64,000 nucleotides of DNA from the NCBI GenBank assembly GCA_949825045.1, contig OX463836.1:16716329-16780328 (forward strand). The letters are read 5' to 3'. Below, one piece after another: positions 31,874 to 43,116 of this stretch (position 1 is its first letter; the number at the start of each line of letters is the position of its first letter). The DNA is from Argyresthia goedartella (taxonomy: Eukaryota > Arthropoda > Insecta > Lepidoptera > Argyresthiidae). The notes under the pieces are model-generated. The model was given only the letters and a program-made list of their open reading frames with translations. It was not told the origin of the DNA and made no database searches. Position numbers and translations under genes: made by a program.

Positions 31874-33589
31874 ATGTCGTTATCTGAAATCCAGAAGGGT
31901 GTTTCTAAGGAACTCAGATGGTTTTCCTCCGCACACGGTCTGATAGACCGTTTAGATAGGCATGATGTGGTATTGGAGCGGTCTATGGCCGTTAAGGAAC
32001 GTTACAATAGGGTGCTCGAATTGTCCGCGCAGGCGGAATCAGTTGATGGTTGCGCACCTGACAGGCTGTCACGGTTGATAGGGGATGTCGACCAATGTAT
32101 GGAGATGGAAGCTGCTATCACGCAGAAGGCTTCGGACATACGTAGACAGCGCGAGTCCAGCCATGGTGGTGACATTGAAGCACCTCTGCCGCTTCAGGGA
32201 TCGGGGTCCAGGTTACCTGCCATAACTATGCCTACTTTTGACGGCGTGTCCGGTGAATGGATGAGCTTCATCAATCTGTTCGACAGTTTGGTGCACATGC
32301 GATCGGACATTACCAAGTCTGTCAAGATGGCTCAGCTGGTGGCAGCATTGAGGGGTGAGCCTAGGGAGCTGGTCGCTCATTTGACAGTTACGGAGGGTAA
32401 CTATGAAACGGCCAGGCAATTGTTGGTCAGACGTTACCATAACAAACGGAGGTTGGCCGATGCCCAACTGAACCGTTTGTTTAGTATCCCGGTTGTGAAC
32501 AAGGTCGGGGCCATACAGACGGAGGTTTTGAACCCATTGTTGTCCGTCACCAAGGCTCTAGAGAATCTTGGACTTCCGGTTGGTGAATGGTCGTACCTAC
32601 TGTTGTACATTGTACTTTCCCGCCTACCCGCTGACGTGCAGACTCGTTTCGAACAGTCTCACGGGAGGTCGGCCGAGGACCTGCCCGCCTTCTCCGACTT
32701 GGTCGGATTCTTGGAAGAGGAGGCTCGACGGGCAGAGAATTTGGGGTTGACGGTCACCCATCCTTCGGAGCCACAGAGAGCTGCCGGGAGCGCTGTGAGT
32801 AGGGGCCCTCCGACGAGGAAGGACCGCACCAACCGGCAGTCGTATGGGACTGTGAGTGAATTGACCCCACATGGTGAGACCTGCCCATGTTGTAGGCAGA
32901 TTGGCCATGCTGTGGCCAATTGCAATAAGTTCGGGGAACTTAGGGTTCAGGGACGGCGCCGGATGGCCAAGCAGCGGAGCTGGTGTTTCCTGTGCCTCGG
33001 GCCACACATGGCTAGGGACTGCACGCGCACACAAATGTGCGGATATTGTGGTGGGCCCCACAACAATCTGTTGTGCATGAACCGGTCCGGCCAACAGCCT
33101 CCACAGGGCCGTACCCAGGGTGACACGGCATGGGGCCCTGAGAATTCGTTTGCGACTCGGAGCGCAACTCAGGGGCCAACGTCCCCACGTGCACAGGGCA
33201 GTACCAGGGTGCAGGACCGCACTCAGGACCATTACATGGGGGGCCTTGAGTTTTCGGTTGCGACTCAGCATCCGACCCAGCGGGACATTGGGTGTGTTGA
33301 GCAGGCCGTAACGGGCGGGTGTCATGGGACACCTTCGAGCTATGCGGGTGCGGTTCGGACGCCGCCTCAGTTGTCGCCCCGCTCGTCGCCTTGTCCTCGT
33401 CGGTCACATGTGATGTCCCCCCCGCTCATGGAGCGGCCACGGTTGAATTCACGCCCACCCCCCTTTACGGGGAATCGTAGGTTGGGAATGGAACCGGCGC
33501 GTGGGCCATTTGTACAATGGGACACTCTGGCGTATAGCTGCATACCTGATCGGTTACAGGCACAGTGGGGCCCCGGGGGTCCTCGCTAG
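31874..33589 (+). CDS. gag: BEL/Pao Gag (copy B)
   Basis: 571 codons from ATG 31874 to TAG 33587-33589. Residues 1-110 include a heptad-like, probably coiled N-terminus. About 115-200 form the DUF1759-type capsid region (PTFDGVSGEWMSFINLFDSL). Zinc-knuckle cysteines lie at about 337-405 (CPCCRQIGHAVANC, CFLCLGPHMARDC, CGYCGGPHNNLLC). A proline/glycine/glutamine-rich tail follows. The protein packages element RNA into cytoplasmic particles. The downstream pol continues in the same frame after the TAG, an arrangement also present in copy A. Confidence 0.93.
   Translation: MSLSEIQKGVSKELRWFSSAHGLIDRLDRHDVVLERSMAVKERYNRVLELSAQAESVDGCAPDRLSRLIGDVDQCMEMEAAITQKASDIRRQRESSHGGDIEAPLPLQGSGSRLPAITMPTFDGVSGEWMSFINLFDSLVHMRSDITKSVKMAQLVAALRGEPRELVAHLTVTEGNYETARQLLVRRYHNKRRLADAQLNRLFSIPVVNKVGAIQTEVLNPLLSVTKALENLGLPVGEWSYLLLYIVLSRLPADVQTRFEQSHGRSAEDLPAFSDLVGFLEEEARRAENLGLTVTHPSEPQRAAGSAVSRGPPTRKDRTNRQSYGTVSELTPHGETCPCCRQIGHAVANCNKFGELRVQGRRRMAKQRSWCFLCLGPHMARDCTRTQMCGYCGGPHNNLLCMNRSGQQPPQGRTQGDTAWGPENSFATRSATQGPTSPRAQGSTRVQDRTQDHYMGGLEFSVATQHPTQRDIGCVEQAVTGGCHGTPSSYAGAVRTPPQLSPRSSPCPRRSHVMSPPLMERPRLNSRPPPFTGNRRLGMEPARGPFVQWDTLAYSCIPDRLQAQWGPGGPR
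33587..33589 (+). promoter_or_regulatory. In-frame TAG between gag and pol, possible readthrough site
   Basis: CGC TAG GAA TTT: gag and protease are in one frame separated only by this stop. Copy A has the same codon in the same place (1552-1554). Stop-codon suppression is used by some retroelements to set the Gag:Pol ratio, whereas BEL/Pao elements are more often described with one continuous frame. Suppression here is an inference; an inactivated ancestor that spread both copies is the alternative. Confidence 0.45.
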
Positions 33590-36500
33590 GAATTTGCGGC
33601 CCAACCATTTGTTGCCCCCCAACCGGAGACGGTGGTGTTACCGATCGCCTCTGTGCTTGTTTGGGATTTGGCGGGCAACCCAACATACGTTCGCGCCCTA
33701 TTAGATTCTGGAGCTCAGGGCTGCATTGTATCGAATGATTTAGCAAAATGGTTGGGCCTCAAGGTAAATAGGTATAATAAATCAATACGGGGCGTGGGGA
33801 ATGTTACGGTTACGAATGTAGTTGGTCAATCGGTGATCACGTTCTCTCCACGTTATGACATTTTGACAAAAACATCCGTGCAAGCTTTAGTAATGACGCA
33901 TGTCATGGGCAGACACCCCTTGGTGAAGTTGAATCCGGCCGTTCGATTCCTGACATCAGGACTCAAGTTGGCGGATCCCGATTTTGACACTCCAGCCCCG
34001 GTCGACCTGCTACTGGGAGCAGACGTTCTGGGTAGGTTTCTGTTGTCGGATCAGCGAGTTCTTCAGCCGGACGGGTTGATTGCTGTGGATACTAAGTTTG
34101 GTCACGTGATCATGGGTCCGGCATTGCCAATGGTTAGGCCTGCCGAGTCAGATGGCATACTTATTGGCTCAGCGTTGTCAGACGTTATCCAACGTTTCTG
34201 GGAGATAGAGGAACCTCCCACCATTCGTCGAGTCGACGCAGACGAAGAAGAGTGCGAGTTGTTTTACCAGAATAGTACTGGTCGCCTTCGTTCTGGTCGT
34301 TTTGTAACTCGACTGCCTTTCAGGGCCGATCGACCGCCACTAGGAGAATCTAGGAAGATGGCTGAGACGAGATTGATGTCGATGGAGCGTAGGATGACAA
34401 GGGACGCCGTATTTAAACAAAAATATGTTGATTTCATGAGGGAGTATGAGTCGTTAGGACACATGTCGGTATCGGGTGTGGACTGGAGATCTGAGGATCA
34501 TTGTTTCCTTCCACACCATGCCGTCCTACGAACCCCTACCGGCAAGATTCGAGTTGTTTTTGATGGGTCAGCACCTACCTCGAACGGGATGTCCCTGAAT
34601 CAGTGTCTACATTCGGGACCCAAGTTGAGTCGTGATATTTCGGATATTCTCACGAGCTTTCGGAGGCACCAGATTGTATTTGTCGCAGACATTCGGATGA
34701 TGTTTAGGCAAACGGTAATTCATCCGGCTGACAGAAGGTATCAGTTGATACTTTGGCGCGAGTCCACGGCCGAGCCAGTCAAGGTCTATGAGTTAAACAC
34801 GAACACGTATGGGTTACGGTCTAGCCCGTATTTGGCGATGCGTACCCTGCGGGAGTTGGCGTCGCGTGACCGTGTGAGCTATCCTAGAGCCGCCGCTATC
34901 CTGGAGCAAGATTTGTACGTCGATGACGTCTGCACAGGGGCAGCCAGTGTAGAGGAAGCTCTGGACCGACGTGACGAGCTCATTCAATTGCTGGAACGAG
35001 GCGGCTATGAACTACGTAAGTGGATGCCCAACTCCCCTGAGTTGATGGCTGGTCTCCCAGATGAGTTTCAACAAGACCCGCACGTTTTTGAGAATCCTGA
35101 CAACCCTAACATGTTGTCAGTACTTGGAATTCAGTACCGGCCCGTCCATGATGAGTTTACCTATCGGGTGGTTTTAGAAACACCGAAGGCCTGGACGAAG
35201 CGGTCAGTACTGTCAACGATTGCGAGAACGTTCGACCCGAATGGATGGATTTCTCCAGTCACCTTTGCTCTCAAATGTTTTATGCAAAGGCTATGGGCGG
35301 CTCAGTTGACCTGGGACACCCACCTCTCAGGTGATTTGTTGACTGATTGGACGCGAATGTTCACCTCGCTATCGGACATAAATAATGTATCGCTGCCGAG
35401 GAAATTGGTCCCTGCTGGGATTACAGGGCAACCCTTCACGGGTTTTGTGATGCCTCTGAACGAGGGTTTGCGGCAGCGGTTTATTTGCGAACCGTCACCT
35501 CCACCGGGGAGGTCGACGTGCGTTTGGTTTTGGCAAAAAGCAAGGTAGCGCCTATTCGGACAAGGATGACGATTCCAAAACTGGAACTGTCCGGGGCTGC
35601 TCTTTTGACCAAACTTTTGAATCACACTCTAACAGTGTTGCGTGGGTCAGTGGTTTTGGAGGATACGGTGTACGCTTGGACGGACAGCCAGATTGTTTTG
35701 TGCTGGCTGAAGGCTTCGGTCCATAACTTAGAGGTTTTTGTTGCGAACCGTGTCTCCCAGATTGTGTCGTCTGAGGTCCCACTGACCTGGAGACATGTAC
35801 CAGGAGAATTGAACCCGTCTGATTGTGCATCCAGGGGATGTCAGGCTCCTGAACTCGTTAGACACCATTTGTGGTGGGGACCACCCTGGCTTGCCAAGAG
35901 AGAATCGGACTGGCCCCACAGCAATGTAGTAGTATCTTCAGATCATGGCCCCAGAGCGGCCGTGCATGTTACCCAGAAGGCTGAGGACCCTGACGCCGGG
36001 TTTCTGCTGGACCGGTATAGCTCACTTGACAAGTTGATAAAGGTGTCCACTTGGATTAGGAGATTCGCTCGAAATTGTCGTACTCCTCGCGATCAGCGAA
36101 CGTTGAACCCTATTCTGACTCCGGCAGAGCGAAACGAGTCGCTATTGAATTTGGTCCGGTTGGTACAGTCCTCGAAGTTTGGGGCAGAATTGGAGATTAT
36201 ACGAAGTGGACGTTCGAAATTGAAGGGAGCCGTCGCGCGTCTCAACCCCTTTGTTGATTCGACCGGGTTACTTCGGGTAGGAGGAAGATTGCGCAATGCG
36301 AATCTGTCATATTCGGCTCGTCACCCACTTCTGCTCCCCAAGGGGGGACAGTTAGTTGAATTGCTGGTGACTGATCGTCATATTAAAAACGCGCATGCCG
36401 GCTGTAACGCGTTGTTGGCCACGCTCCAGCGGGAGTTTTGGATCTTATCTGCCCGCCGTGTCATACGGAACATCGTGTTTCGGTGCATGCCTTGTTATCG

Positions 36501-37479
36501 ACTTAAGGCTGCCACGATGCAACCTCTCATGGGGGACTTGCCCCCTGATCGTGTGAATGAGGTCAGACCGTTTTCAGGTGTTGGTACGGATTTTGCAGGA
36601 CCGTTTATGGTGAAGAGTTCACGATTGCGTACCGCTAGGCAATACAAGGCGTACCTATGTGTGTTTGTTTGTTTATCCACCAAGGCGGTACATCTCGAGC
36701 TCGTTGCTGATCTCTCGACAGAGGCTTTCATTGCTTGTTTGGATAGGTTTGTTTCTCGAAGGGGACTTCCAACTTTGATCCGCTCTGATAACGGCACTAA
36801 CTACATCGGTGCGGAACGATACTTACGAGAGATAGTCAACTTTTTGAATGTAAATAAAGTGGATATTGGAACGGCCCTCTCCCGTCGGGGTATACAGTGG
36901 ACCTTCAGCCCACCGATTTGCCCCCACTGGGGTGGGATTTTTGAGGCCGTAGTTAAGTCAGCTAAGACGCACTTGGGGCGTATAGTAGGTCAGACCGCGC
37001 TGACTTTTGAGGAGCTCGCGACATTGTTTTGTAAGATCGAGGCCGTTCTCAATTCGCGACCGTTGTGTCCGCTCAGCTCGGATCCAAATGACCTGGAGGC
37101 TCTGACCCCAGGCCATTTCTTGATAGGACAGCCACTTAACGCGTTGCCCGAGCACCCCTTCGAGGGAGTGAAATTGTATCGGTTGTCAAGGTATCAGATG
37201 TTGCAGCAGTTTACTCAGAATTTCTGGAAGCGTTGGTCGCTCGAGTATCTGCATATCTTACAACAGCGCCTTAAGTGGACTGACAAAACTAGCCCCCCTA
37301 GTGTTGGTGACCTCGTTCTGGTTAAGGATGCTAACCTACCGCCACTACGTTGGCGCAGGGGGCGCATTGTTAACTTGTTCCCTGGCAAGGACGGGACCCC
37401 CCGGTCTGCAGAGGTTCTAGTAGGAGGCTCGGTTCTAAAACGAGCGGTAGCAACGTTGTCTCGGCTGCCCGTAGATTAG
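33590..37479 (+). pseudogene. pol: BEL/Pao Pol (copy B): protease, RT, RNase H, integrase; one-base frameshift
   Basis: After the TAG the frame encodes protease (YVRALLDSGAQGCIVSN near 33690), the reverse transcriptase (VVFDGSAPTSNGMSLNQ, FVADIRMMFRQTVIHPADRR, catalytic YVDDVCTGA near 34917) and the A17-type connection region. At 35417-35419 there are three G where copy A has four, which throws the frame off until it is picked up again at 35485. RNase H (TIPKLELSGAALLTKLL) follows, then the integrase: HHCC zinc region near 36370-36500 (CMPCYRLKA), core Asp in VGTDFAGPF and RSDNGTNYIGAE, Glu in GGIFEAVVKSAK, and a C-terminal RWRRGRIVNLFPGKDG block. Every other motif looks intact. Confidence 0.93.
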
Positions 37480-37511
37480 GGGACAGGTGGGTGCCTGTCC
37501 GGGCGGGTGAT

Positions 37512-38057
37512 TGTTCGATTCCAAATCGATATTCGATCGATGGTTTCTGAACGGCCATTTTGAATTTGACGTTAGCTGCCAATCTAGCAGTTTTTTGACA
37601 ACTGACGGACGAAAGCCCTCGCAATGTAAACGCGTTTTGGTTAGGGTATTGAAATTAAATCGCAGGCCATCTGGAATGTATTCGGGTTTCCCTCAGGATT
37701 GTTAATATAGCTGAGTGTGTTATTGTTTCTCGAACCAGATAAAGTTCGCATTTTCGTGCCCGATTGTTTTTACCACGTAACATAACCTGTGTTGGAACAC
37801 TGTGCTCATTGAAACTGGCCCGCCAGTCATACCTGGTTGGCTGAAGAACCTGTCTACCAAGAAGAGCCTAGGGTGCACCCGGGCCTTGCAGAGAGACAGG
37901 AGGTTGACGGGACCGAAGCACAGACCAGGTTAGATCGACCCCAATTAACTTCAGCTCGGTGAATCGCCGACGTTCACACTTCTTGGCAACTGATCGTTAC
38001 GCTTCCTCGTAGCTGATGGGCCCCTACGAGGTCATTAGGTGCTGAGAAGCCTGAACA
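37512..38057 (+). repeat. 3' LTR of BEL/Pao copy B
   Basis: 546 bp, three substitutions from the 5' LTR. A purine-rich GGGCGGGTGA (37501-37510) immediately precedes it and is the likely polypurine tract. The flanking AGTAT at 38058-38062 completes the target duplication. Confidence 0.95.
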
Positions 38058-38062
38058 AGTAT

Positions 38063-39050
38063 AGATTTCCGTAACCTGAGGGATTGGTACTCGGCTTCCT
38101 TTTTTAGAGTCTCCATAAACAGGATTAGCGTGGGTTTATGTTGGAACCTTACATTGACGCTTCTGTGCCATGACTCTAAGGCATTTGTGAACCAGATTTG
38201 CTGACATTTTCACAATATCTTTTTGCTCTGAAGTAACAGTCATACCACAGTCTTCAGCATTCTTCCAGATGTTTCTATTAAAGTGATAATAGCACCCTGT
38301 AATCCTTGATTGCTCAAAAATTGTTCAAAACGCATTTACTTGTACTTGTAAATTCTTATTTTTATACCAAGCACATCACGTATCATGATAAATAATGCTT
38401 CATATGTCCTTGCGGATTTTTTGGCAACAATGCAAACAAATGGAACAATGTTTGTTGAGATTTCCGAGCTCCCTGCATCGACGTGTACAGTTAATAACTG
38501 GGAGAATGGTTGAGGTACACGTTTAAAAGTTCCGTCGCCGAAGAATGGTTTGTTCTGACCAGCACAATACTTAATAAGCTTTAGGTTTTTTTTTACAGCA
38601 GAACAAAAAGATCTTGGTTTCGTCGTCCAATTCATACCCCGCGGCTAAAAATTAATTGGCTATTATAATACGATGTATTACGACGCTGCCAGGCTTTGTA
38701 AATTCAGTAGTATCGACGCCCAGGAAATTCCGTCTTGCTCTATGCAAAGTGTCTTTAACCGATCGAAAACAAGGAAATGAGACTTGATCAGAAACTTCAT
38801 TTTCATTCATGTGTGAAAGACATGCTCTTTCGTAGTTTTGTTTCGCGTATTTCATATCTTGACAAACATTATCCGTCGCCTTGTCAATAATTACATCTCT
38901 CATAATTTTGTCAGGATCTGCTTCGCATACATGTTGACTTTCTCGAATTACTGCATCGTTTTCTTGTTTCACTGTTATGGATGCACTGCACTCCTCCCGT
39001 TTATTACATCTCGAAAATGAGGTTCCGTTTTGAGGATCAGTGACTTGTCC
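38063..39050 (-). pseudogene. MULE-type transposase pseudogene, interrupted by BEL/Pao copy B
   Basis: On the minus strand a zinc-finger-like start (CNKREECSASITV, ESQHVCE) leads to FPCFRSVKDTLHRARRNFLG (38972-38652). A DDE-region block follows (FFGDGTFKRVPQPFSQLLTV and RTYEALFIMIRDVLGIK; 38635-38336), then CYYHFNRNIWKNAEDCGMT-type and LKKEAEYQSLRLRK sequence reaching 38063. This order matches FLYWCH/MULE (Phantom-like) transposases. The frame appears to carry on beyond the BEL/Pao insertion at 30781-30700, so the 7.3-kb element sits inside its 3' end. Frameshifts and stops are present. Confidence 0.75.
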
Positions 39051-39059
39051 TATTATGTC

Positions 39060-40640
39060 GTAAAGTGGATCAGAGAAGTTGAAGCGTTGTGTGATCTGTT
39101 TGATGGTCTCGATGTCAAATTATAAGCATGTTTTTCTAAAATGTTTTCTAAATTTATCTGTGGTGAGATTTCATTTTCTAATCCATTTATGGATTCCTGG
39201 GTTAACATGCCAAGGTAAATTTTATTTAAAGTTGTAAAGAAGCGTGGATTGCTGTACTCGATTTTTAATGCGTCAGTATTTGCAATAAGGAAGCTGCATA
39301 TAATTACAGGCTACTATTTTTATAAGTTTGTAGACTTCCGGTTTTACCTGATGCAACAACGGTTTTTCGGACTGAAATAGTGTGTTGAACTCGATGAAAA
39401 GACCCAAAATATATGACATGAATTCTAGGTACATCTTTGTAGTTGCTAAGAACTGTCAAAACATCATCAGTTATTTTACTCGGGTCTTCAAAAACTTCTA
39501 CTCTGAAATACTCTGAGAGAACTTGATATTGCACCAAAGTTCTGATAACGCATGCTTCTAGTGACAGCCATCGTGTTGTGTTTGGGCTCAGAATTTTATG
39601 TAGGTATTCTTGATATTCTTTCAGCTTGTCTTGTCTAGAAGAACTGCGACTAAAATGAGAGCCCACACTTCTCAAAAAATCCTCGGCAGATCTTGGCAGC
39701 TTTAGGCACGCTTGAGAAGCTACGAGATAGATCATGTGGCAGCTGCATTTGATGCATGCAATATGCGGAACCTTTTCTTTTAAGTAACTGAACACAGAAT
39801 TATGATGGCCAACCATGCTGTTAGTCGTATCTGAAGCAAAGTCTACCAAATTCCTAAAGCAATTTTTCGATATTCAAGCCAAGTTAGTTAACTATCAGTT
39901 AGATCTTCAGCTTTTCCAGATTTTACCACATATATGTCAAGAAACTGTGTGCGAACACAATCTTTATCATCATCATAATATAAAAATGTCGCGGCTCATT
40001 GTTTTTTTACACTTATATCAGTTGTCTCATCCATAATGATACGGAATGGAGTTTGTTTTAGCTTCTCCACAAGCTCTTTTGGTAAGATGGGACCAAGCAC
40101 ACTCTTTATGGTGTTTGTTGCTTTCGTCCTACAATTAAAACTAAAATTCATGGATTTTATAATTCCAGAATCATTAAAGTATTTGCCAAGAATGGAATTA
40201 AACTATCGGTCAAAGAGAGAGGCAAGTTGTGCTGTCCAATAAAAGCGAATATTTTAAGCTCTGCTCTTTTTGTCAATTCGTCTTGATTTTTTGGTCTCAG
40301 TATTCGTTCAATCGGCGTTGTGTGGCTTATAGAGTTCATATTATGAATGTGTTTCACTGTGTTCATGTGTTTGACAAGTGCTGGTTTACGGTTCATGATA
40401 TTACACTCGCAAACTTTACAAAAAGCGATAACTGAACCACATTGTTGATCTTTTTTTGCGATCCAATTTTAAAAAATTATGTCTGTTAGCCACTTTTCAT
40501 TGAAGTCACGGTGTCGTTTTTTTTGTCTCTTTGGCGAAGGTTCCCTAAGCACCGAACCACCATCGCAATCATTTTTATTTCTTTCCTCATCCTCCTCTTG
40601 CCTTGAAGTCGATGGTTTGGGGTCGGAAATGGATATTTGT
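39060..40640 (-). pseudogene. hAT-superfamily transposase pseudogene with BED finger
   Basis: The N-terminal part (40640-40157) includes a BED-type finger (CKVCECNIMNRKPALVKHMN and TVKH). The central catalytic region (39849-39304) has MVDFASDTTNSMVGHHNSVF, IKCSCHMIYLVASQACLKLP (the CxxH-type segment), the TTRWLSLEACV RW motif and EYFRVEVFEDPSKITDDVL. The C-terminal block lies at 39300-39070 (RFFTTLNKIYLGMLTQESI). The style matches ZBED/SCAND3-like hAT proteins from memory. Frameshifts break it repeatedly. Terminal repeats were not found. Confidence 0.8.
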
Positions 40641-42078
40641 TAATATATTTCGTTAATACCATGCCACACATACTACCCGGTCACAATATCTGTGCACCTG
40701 ACCTCGTGACGTCATATCGGCGGTCTGGGTACGGTGTGAAAAAAAGTTATTTCGAGAAATGTGGAGGTAAAAAAAAACTACTAACCTATTCAAATCAATT
40801 TATCATTGATGAAGGGTTTGTTATTAAAAAACAATAATTTTGATTACAAAAACATTTATTATTAAACTCAGTCACTATAAATTATTGACTCAATGCCTGA
40901 CATTGTATCTTCCTCACTCTCACTTTCTGAACTCTCCGAACTGTCTTCCCCTAGTGGTATTAAAAATTAACAATAAATAATAAATAAAAAACAAAACACC
41001 AACAAAGCGAAAATATCAAAATTATCGGGACGTGTATCGGCAACGAAGATGCTAACCGTACTGTCGCACACTGTCGCACCGGGGAGTGCGCGGAGAGGTG
41101 ACAGGGGAAGCGGGAGAGGCGCCGCATTCCAGCGAGGTGCACAGATATTCTGACCGGCTTGTAAGCACCAACACCACAGTCATGAAAAAGTAAATGAAAA
41201 CATTATAATTAGTAACCCACCACATTGTTTGTTAGTAAAATACAATAAAGAATGCAATGCGTGCGAACCAAGCTAGATATGCATATAAGTAAGTAAACAT
41301 GAAATTTTTATCTATCTATCCTAAGTGTGTTGGAAGCGCAAATCTCGCAAGCAGCTGGACCGATTTGGTTAAGTTTTTGAAACTATTCGTTAATGTCTTG
41401 GCATGGATGTCATGGAGAGAAAAGGCACAAGAAAAAAACGCACAGGGAATGCCATAAACCAAAAATACATTGAGTATGGGGATTTTCTATGAGAATTGAA
41501 GACGGGGCGGCGAACGTCGGGGGGTCGTGCATTCAATTCAAAATTTTGTTTTTTCGTTTTAAATTCAAAGCGGCCATTTTTCTTGACGATACCTAAAAAA
41601 GCGTGTGTGAAGCTACGCCACAATAAACTTCGCCTATTTTGTGGGAAAGACAGAGGCAAGCTCAAATAAAGCGGCACAGATAAGAAAGAGAAAACAACAA
41701 CTTAACGGGCGAAAAGCGGGAACTCAAACCCGTAAACTTAAAATAGGTAGGGGAGCGGGCCCCATTATGGGATACTTTTTTTTGTCGCATTATAACAAGA
41801 AAATCTTTGATAATGTTTTGATAGAACCAAGGTCATCTCCCTAATAATGTCACTTTCCCCACTAGATAAAAAAATAAATGGTATTTTTTTCGCAAAGTGT
41901 AAACTATATCCTAATATGGGACACCACATAGCCCCAATATAAGATATCCCATATTAGGAAAATATACTAATATGGGATATCTCATATTGGGGCTATTGGG
42001 TATATTTCCCTTATAGAAATAAAAATATATTATATTATTGTTTCAAGGCACTTACTAAAAATCTAATATTAAAATCAA
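40641..42078. other. Mostly unclassified; acidic coding scrap and an inverted repeat
   Basis: The minus strand at about 40965-40875 encodes a serine/glutamate-rich end (SSESSESESEEDTMSGIES), perhaps the C-terminus of another element. A GGGGAGCGGGCCCC motif lies near 41752. The inverted repeat at 41929-41995 is listed separately. No complete gene was seen. Confidence 0.45.
41929..41995. repeat. 28-bp inverted repeat, 11-nt spacer
   Basis: Arm 41929-41956 (TAGCCCCAATATAAGATATC...) pairs with 41968-41995 with one mismatch. TATGGGAT-type motifs also occur near 41767 and 41916, so this may be the subterminal region of the neighbouring pogo-type element. No matching right-hand end was located. Confidence 0.85.
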
Positions 42079-43116
42079 CCTGAGATACAAATGCCACAAA
42101 CGAAATTAATTGAAGATGCTTCCACACCACCGCATAACTCATGGCACCACCTAAAAGCATTTGGTGCACTGAATCCATTCTTCACCGGCAACGTCATTGG
42201 AGTACGGATTGCAGCAGTAAATACATTCCACATCTTCATTACTATCGCTGTCATCAGATTCCAGCAATGGTACCTCCTCTTCATTGTCACTAGATGAGGA
42301 TGAACATGGTTGAAATATCTTTTTCTTGACAGGCATATTCTTTGGTTTAGTTTTCTTAGTATCTTTTTTAGTTTTATTTGTTTTGTTTTTTGGTTTTGCT
42401 TTAGACTTTCATTTTTCTTCTGCTGTTTTCTTCTGAGTAAACTGTCTTTCAAGTTAATTTTTATATGATGGTCTCCCATTTTTATAACTCAACCTATCCT
42501 GTTCTTGTCTTGTTTTGTTCACTGTTCTTGGGTTTAGATTCGGGTACAAGGCAATATCCGTTGGTTTGATCATAAATTTTGAGGTATTTGGCGACATCAT
42601 ACCTATGCACCTGCAGTTGGTGCAGCCTCCGAAGTAAAGGGTAGCGGAGTTGAAACTGTTTCTGAATACAAAGCTGATTGGAGTGCAGTTGGTGCGTCAC
42701 TTGAAGCTAGTGGTATTGGATTTTGGCTTGTTTCAGTAACTAAATTTGACGTAGGTGTATTCCGAACGGCATTTGAAGTGGGTTGTATTGCTGATAAGGC
42801 TGGTTCAGCACTTGAAGTCGACGGTAATGTGGCTGGCGTAGCAGTCGAAGTTTGTACAACCATCAGAGTTGGCTGGACAGCTGGGGCAGCAGTTGAAGCA
42901 GGAGGACGCAGAGATTCCACGTCCATTTCAACATCATCGTGCACAGCAAAATCGCTGTCTCTGAAAATATTTCTATCGAATGGAAATATTCTAGTTTTTC
43001 TGAATCCATTTACAGCAACTTCTAGTGTAGCAGCTCTTAAGTATGCTTTCCCCACAAGCGCTGAAACTTGGTACGCCGTGACGATACGCCCTTGATGGTT
43101 TTTAACCATGTGTCTT

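Larger units (their letters stand above)
30787..38057 (+). mobile_element. BEL/Pao LTR retrotransposon, copy B (complete)
   Basis: 7271 bp bounded by 546-bp LTRs that differ at three positions (about 0.5%), with TG...CA termini and a perfect 5-bp target duplication AGTAT (30782-30786 and 38058-38062). Internal order is leader, gag (31874-33589), an in-frame TAG, then pol (protease, RT, RNase H, integrase) to 37479. One base lost in a G run (35417-35419) breaks pol. The low LTR divergence indicates recent insertion. It landed in the 3' part of a MULE-type pseudogene. Confidence 0.96.
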
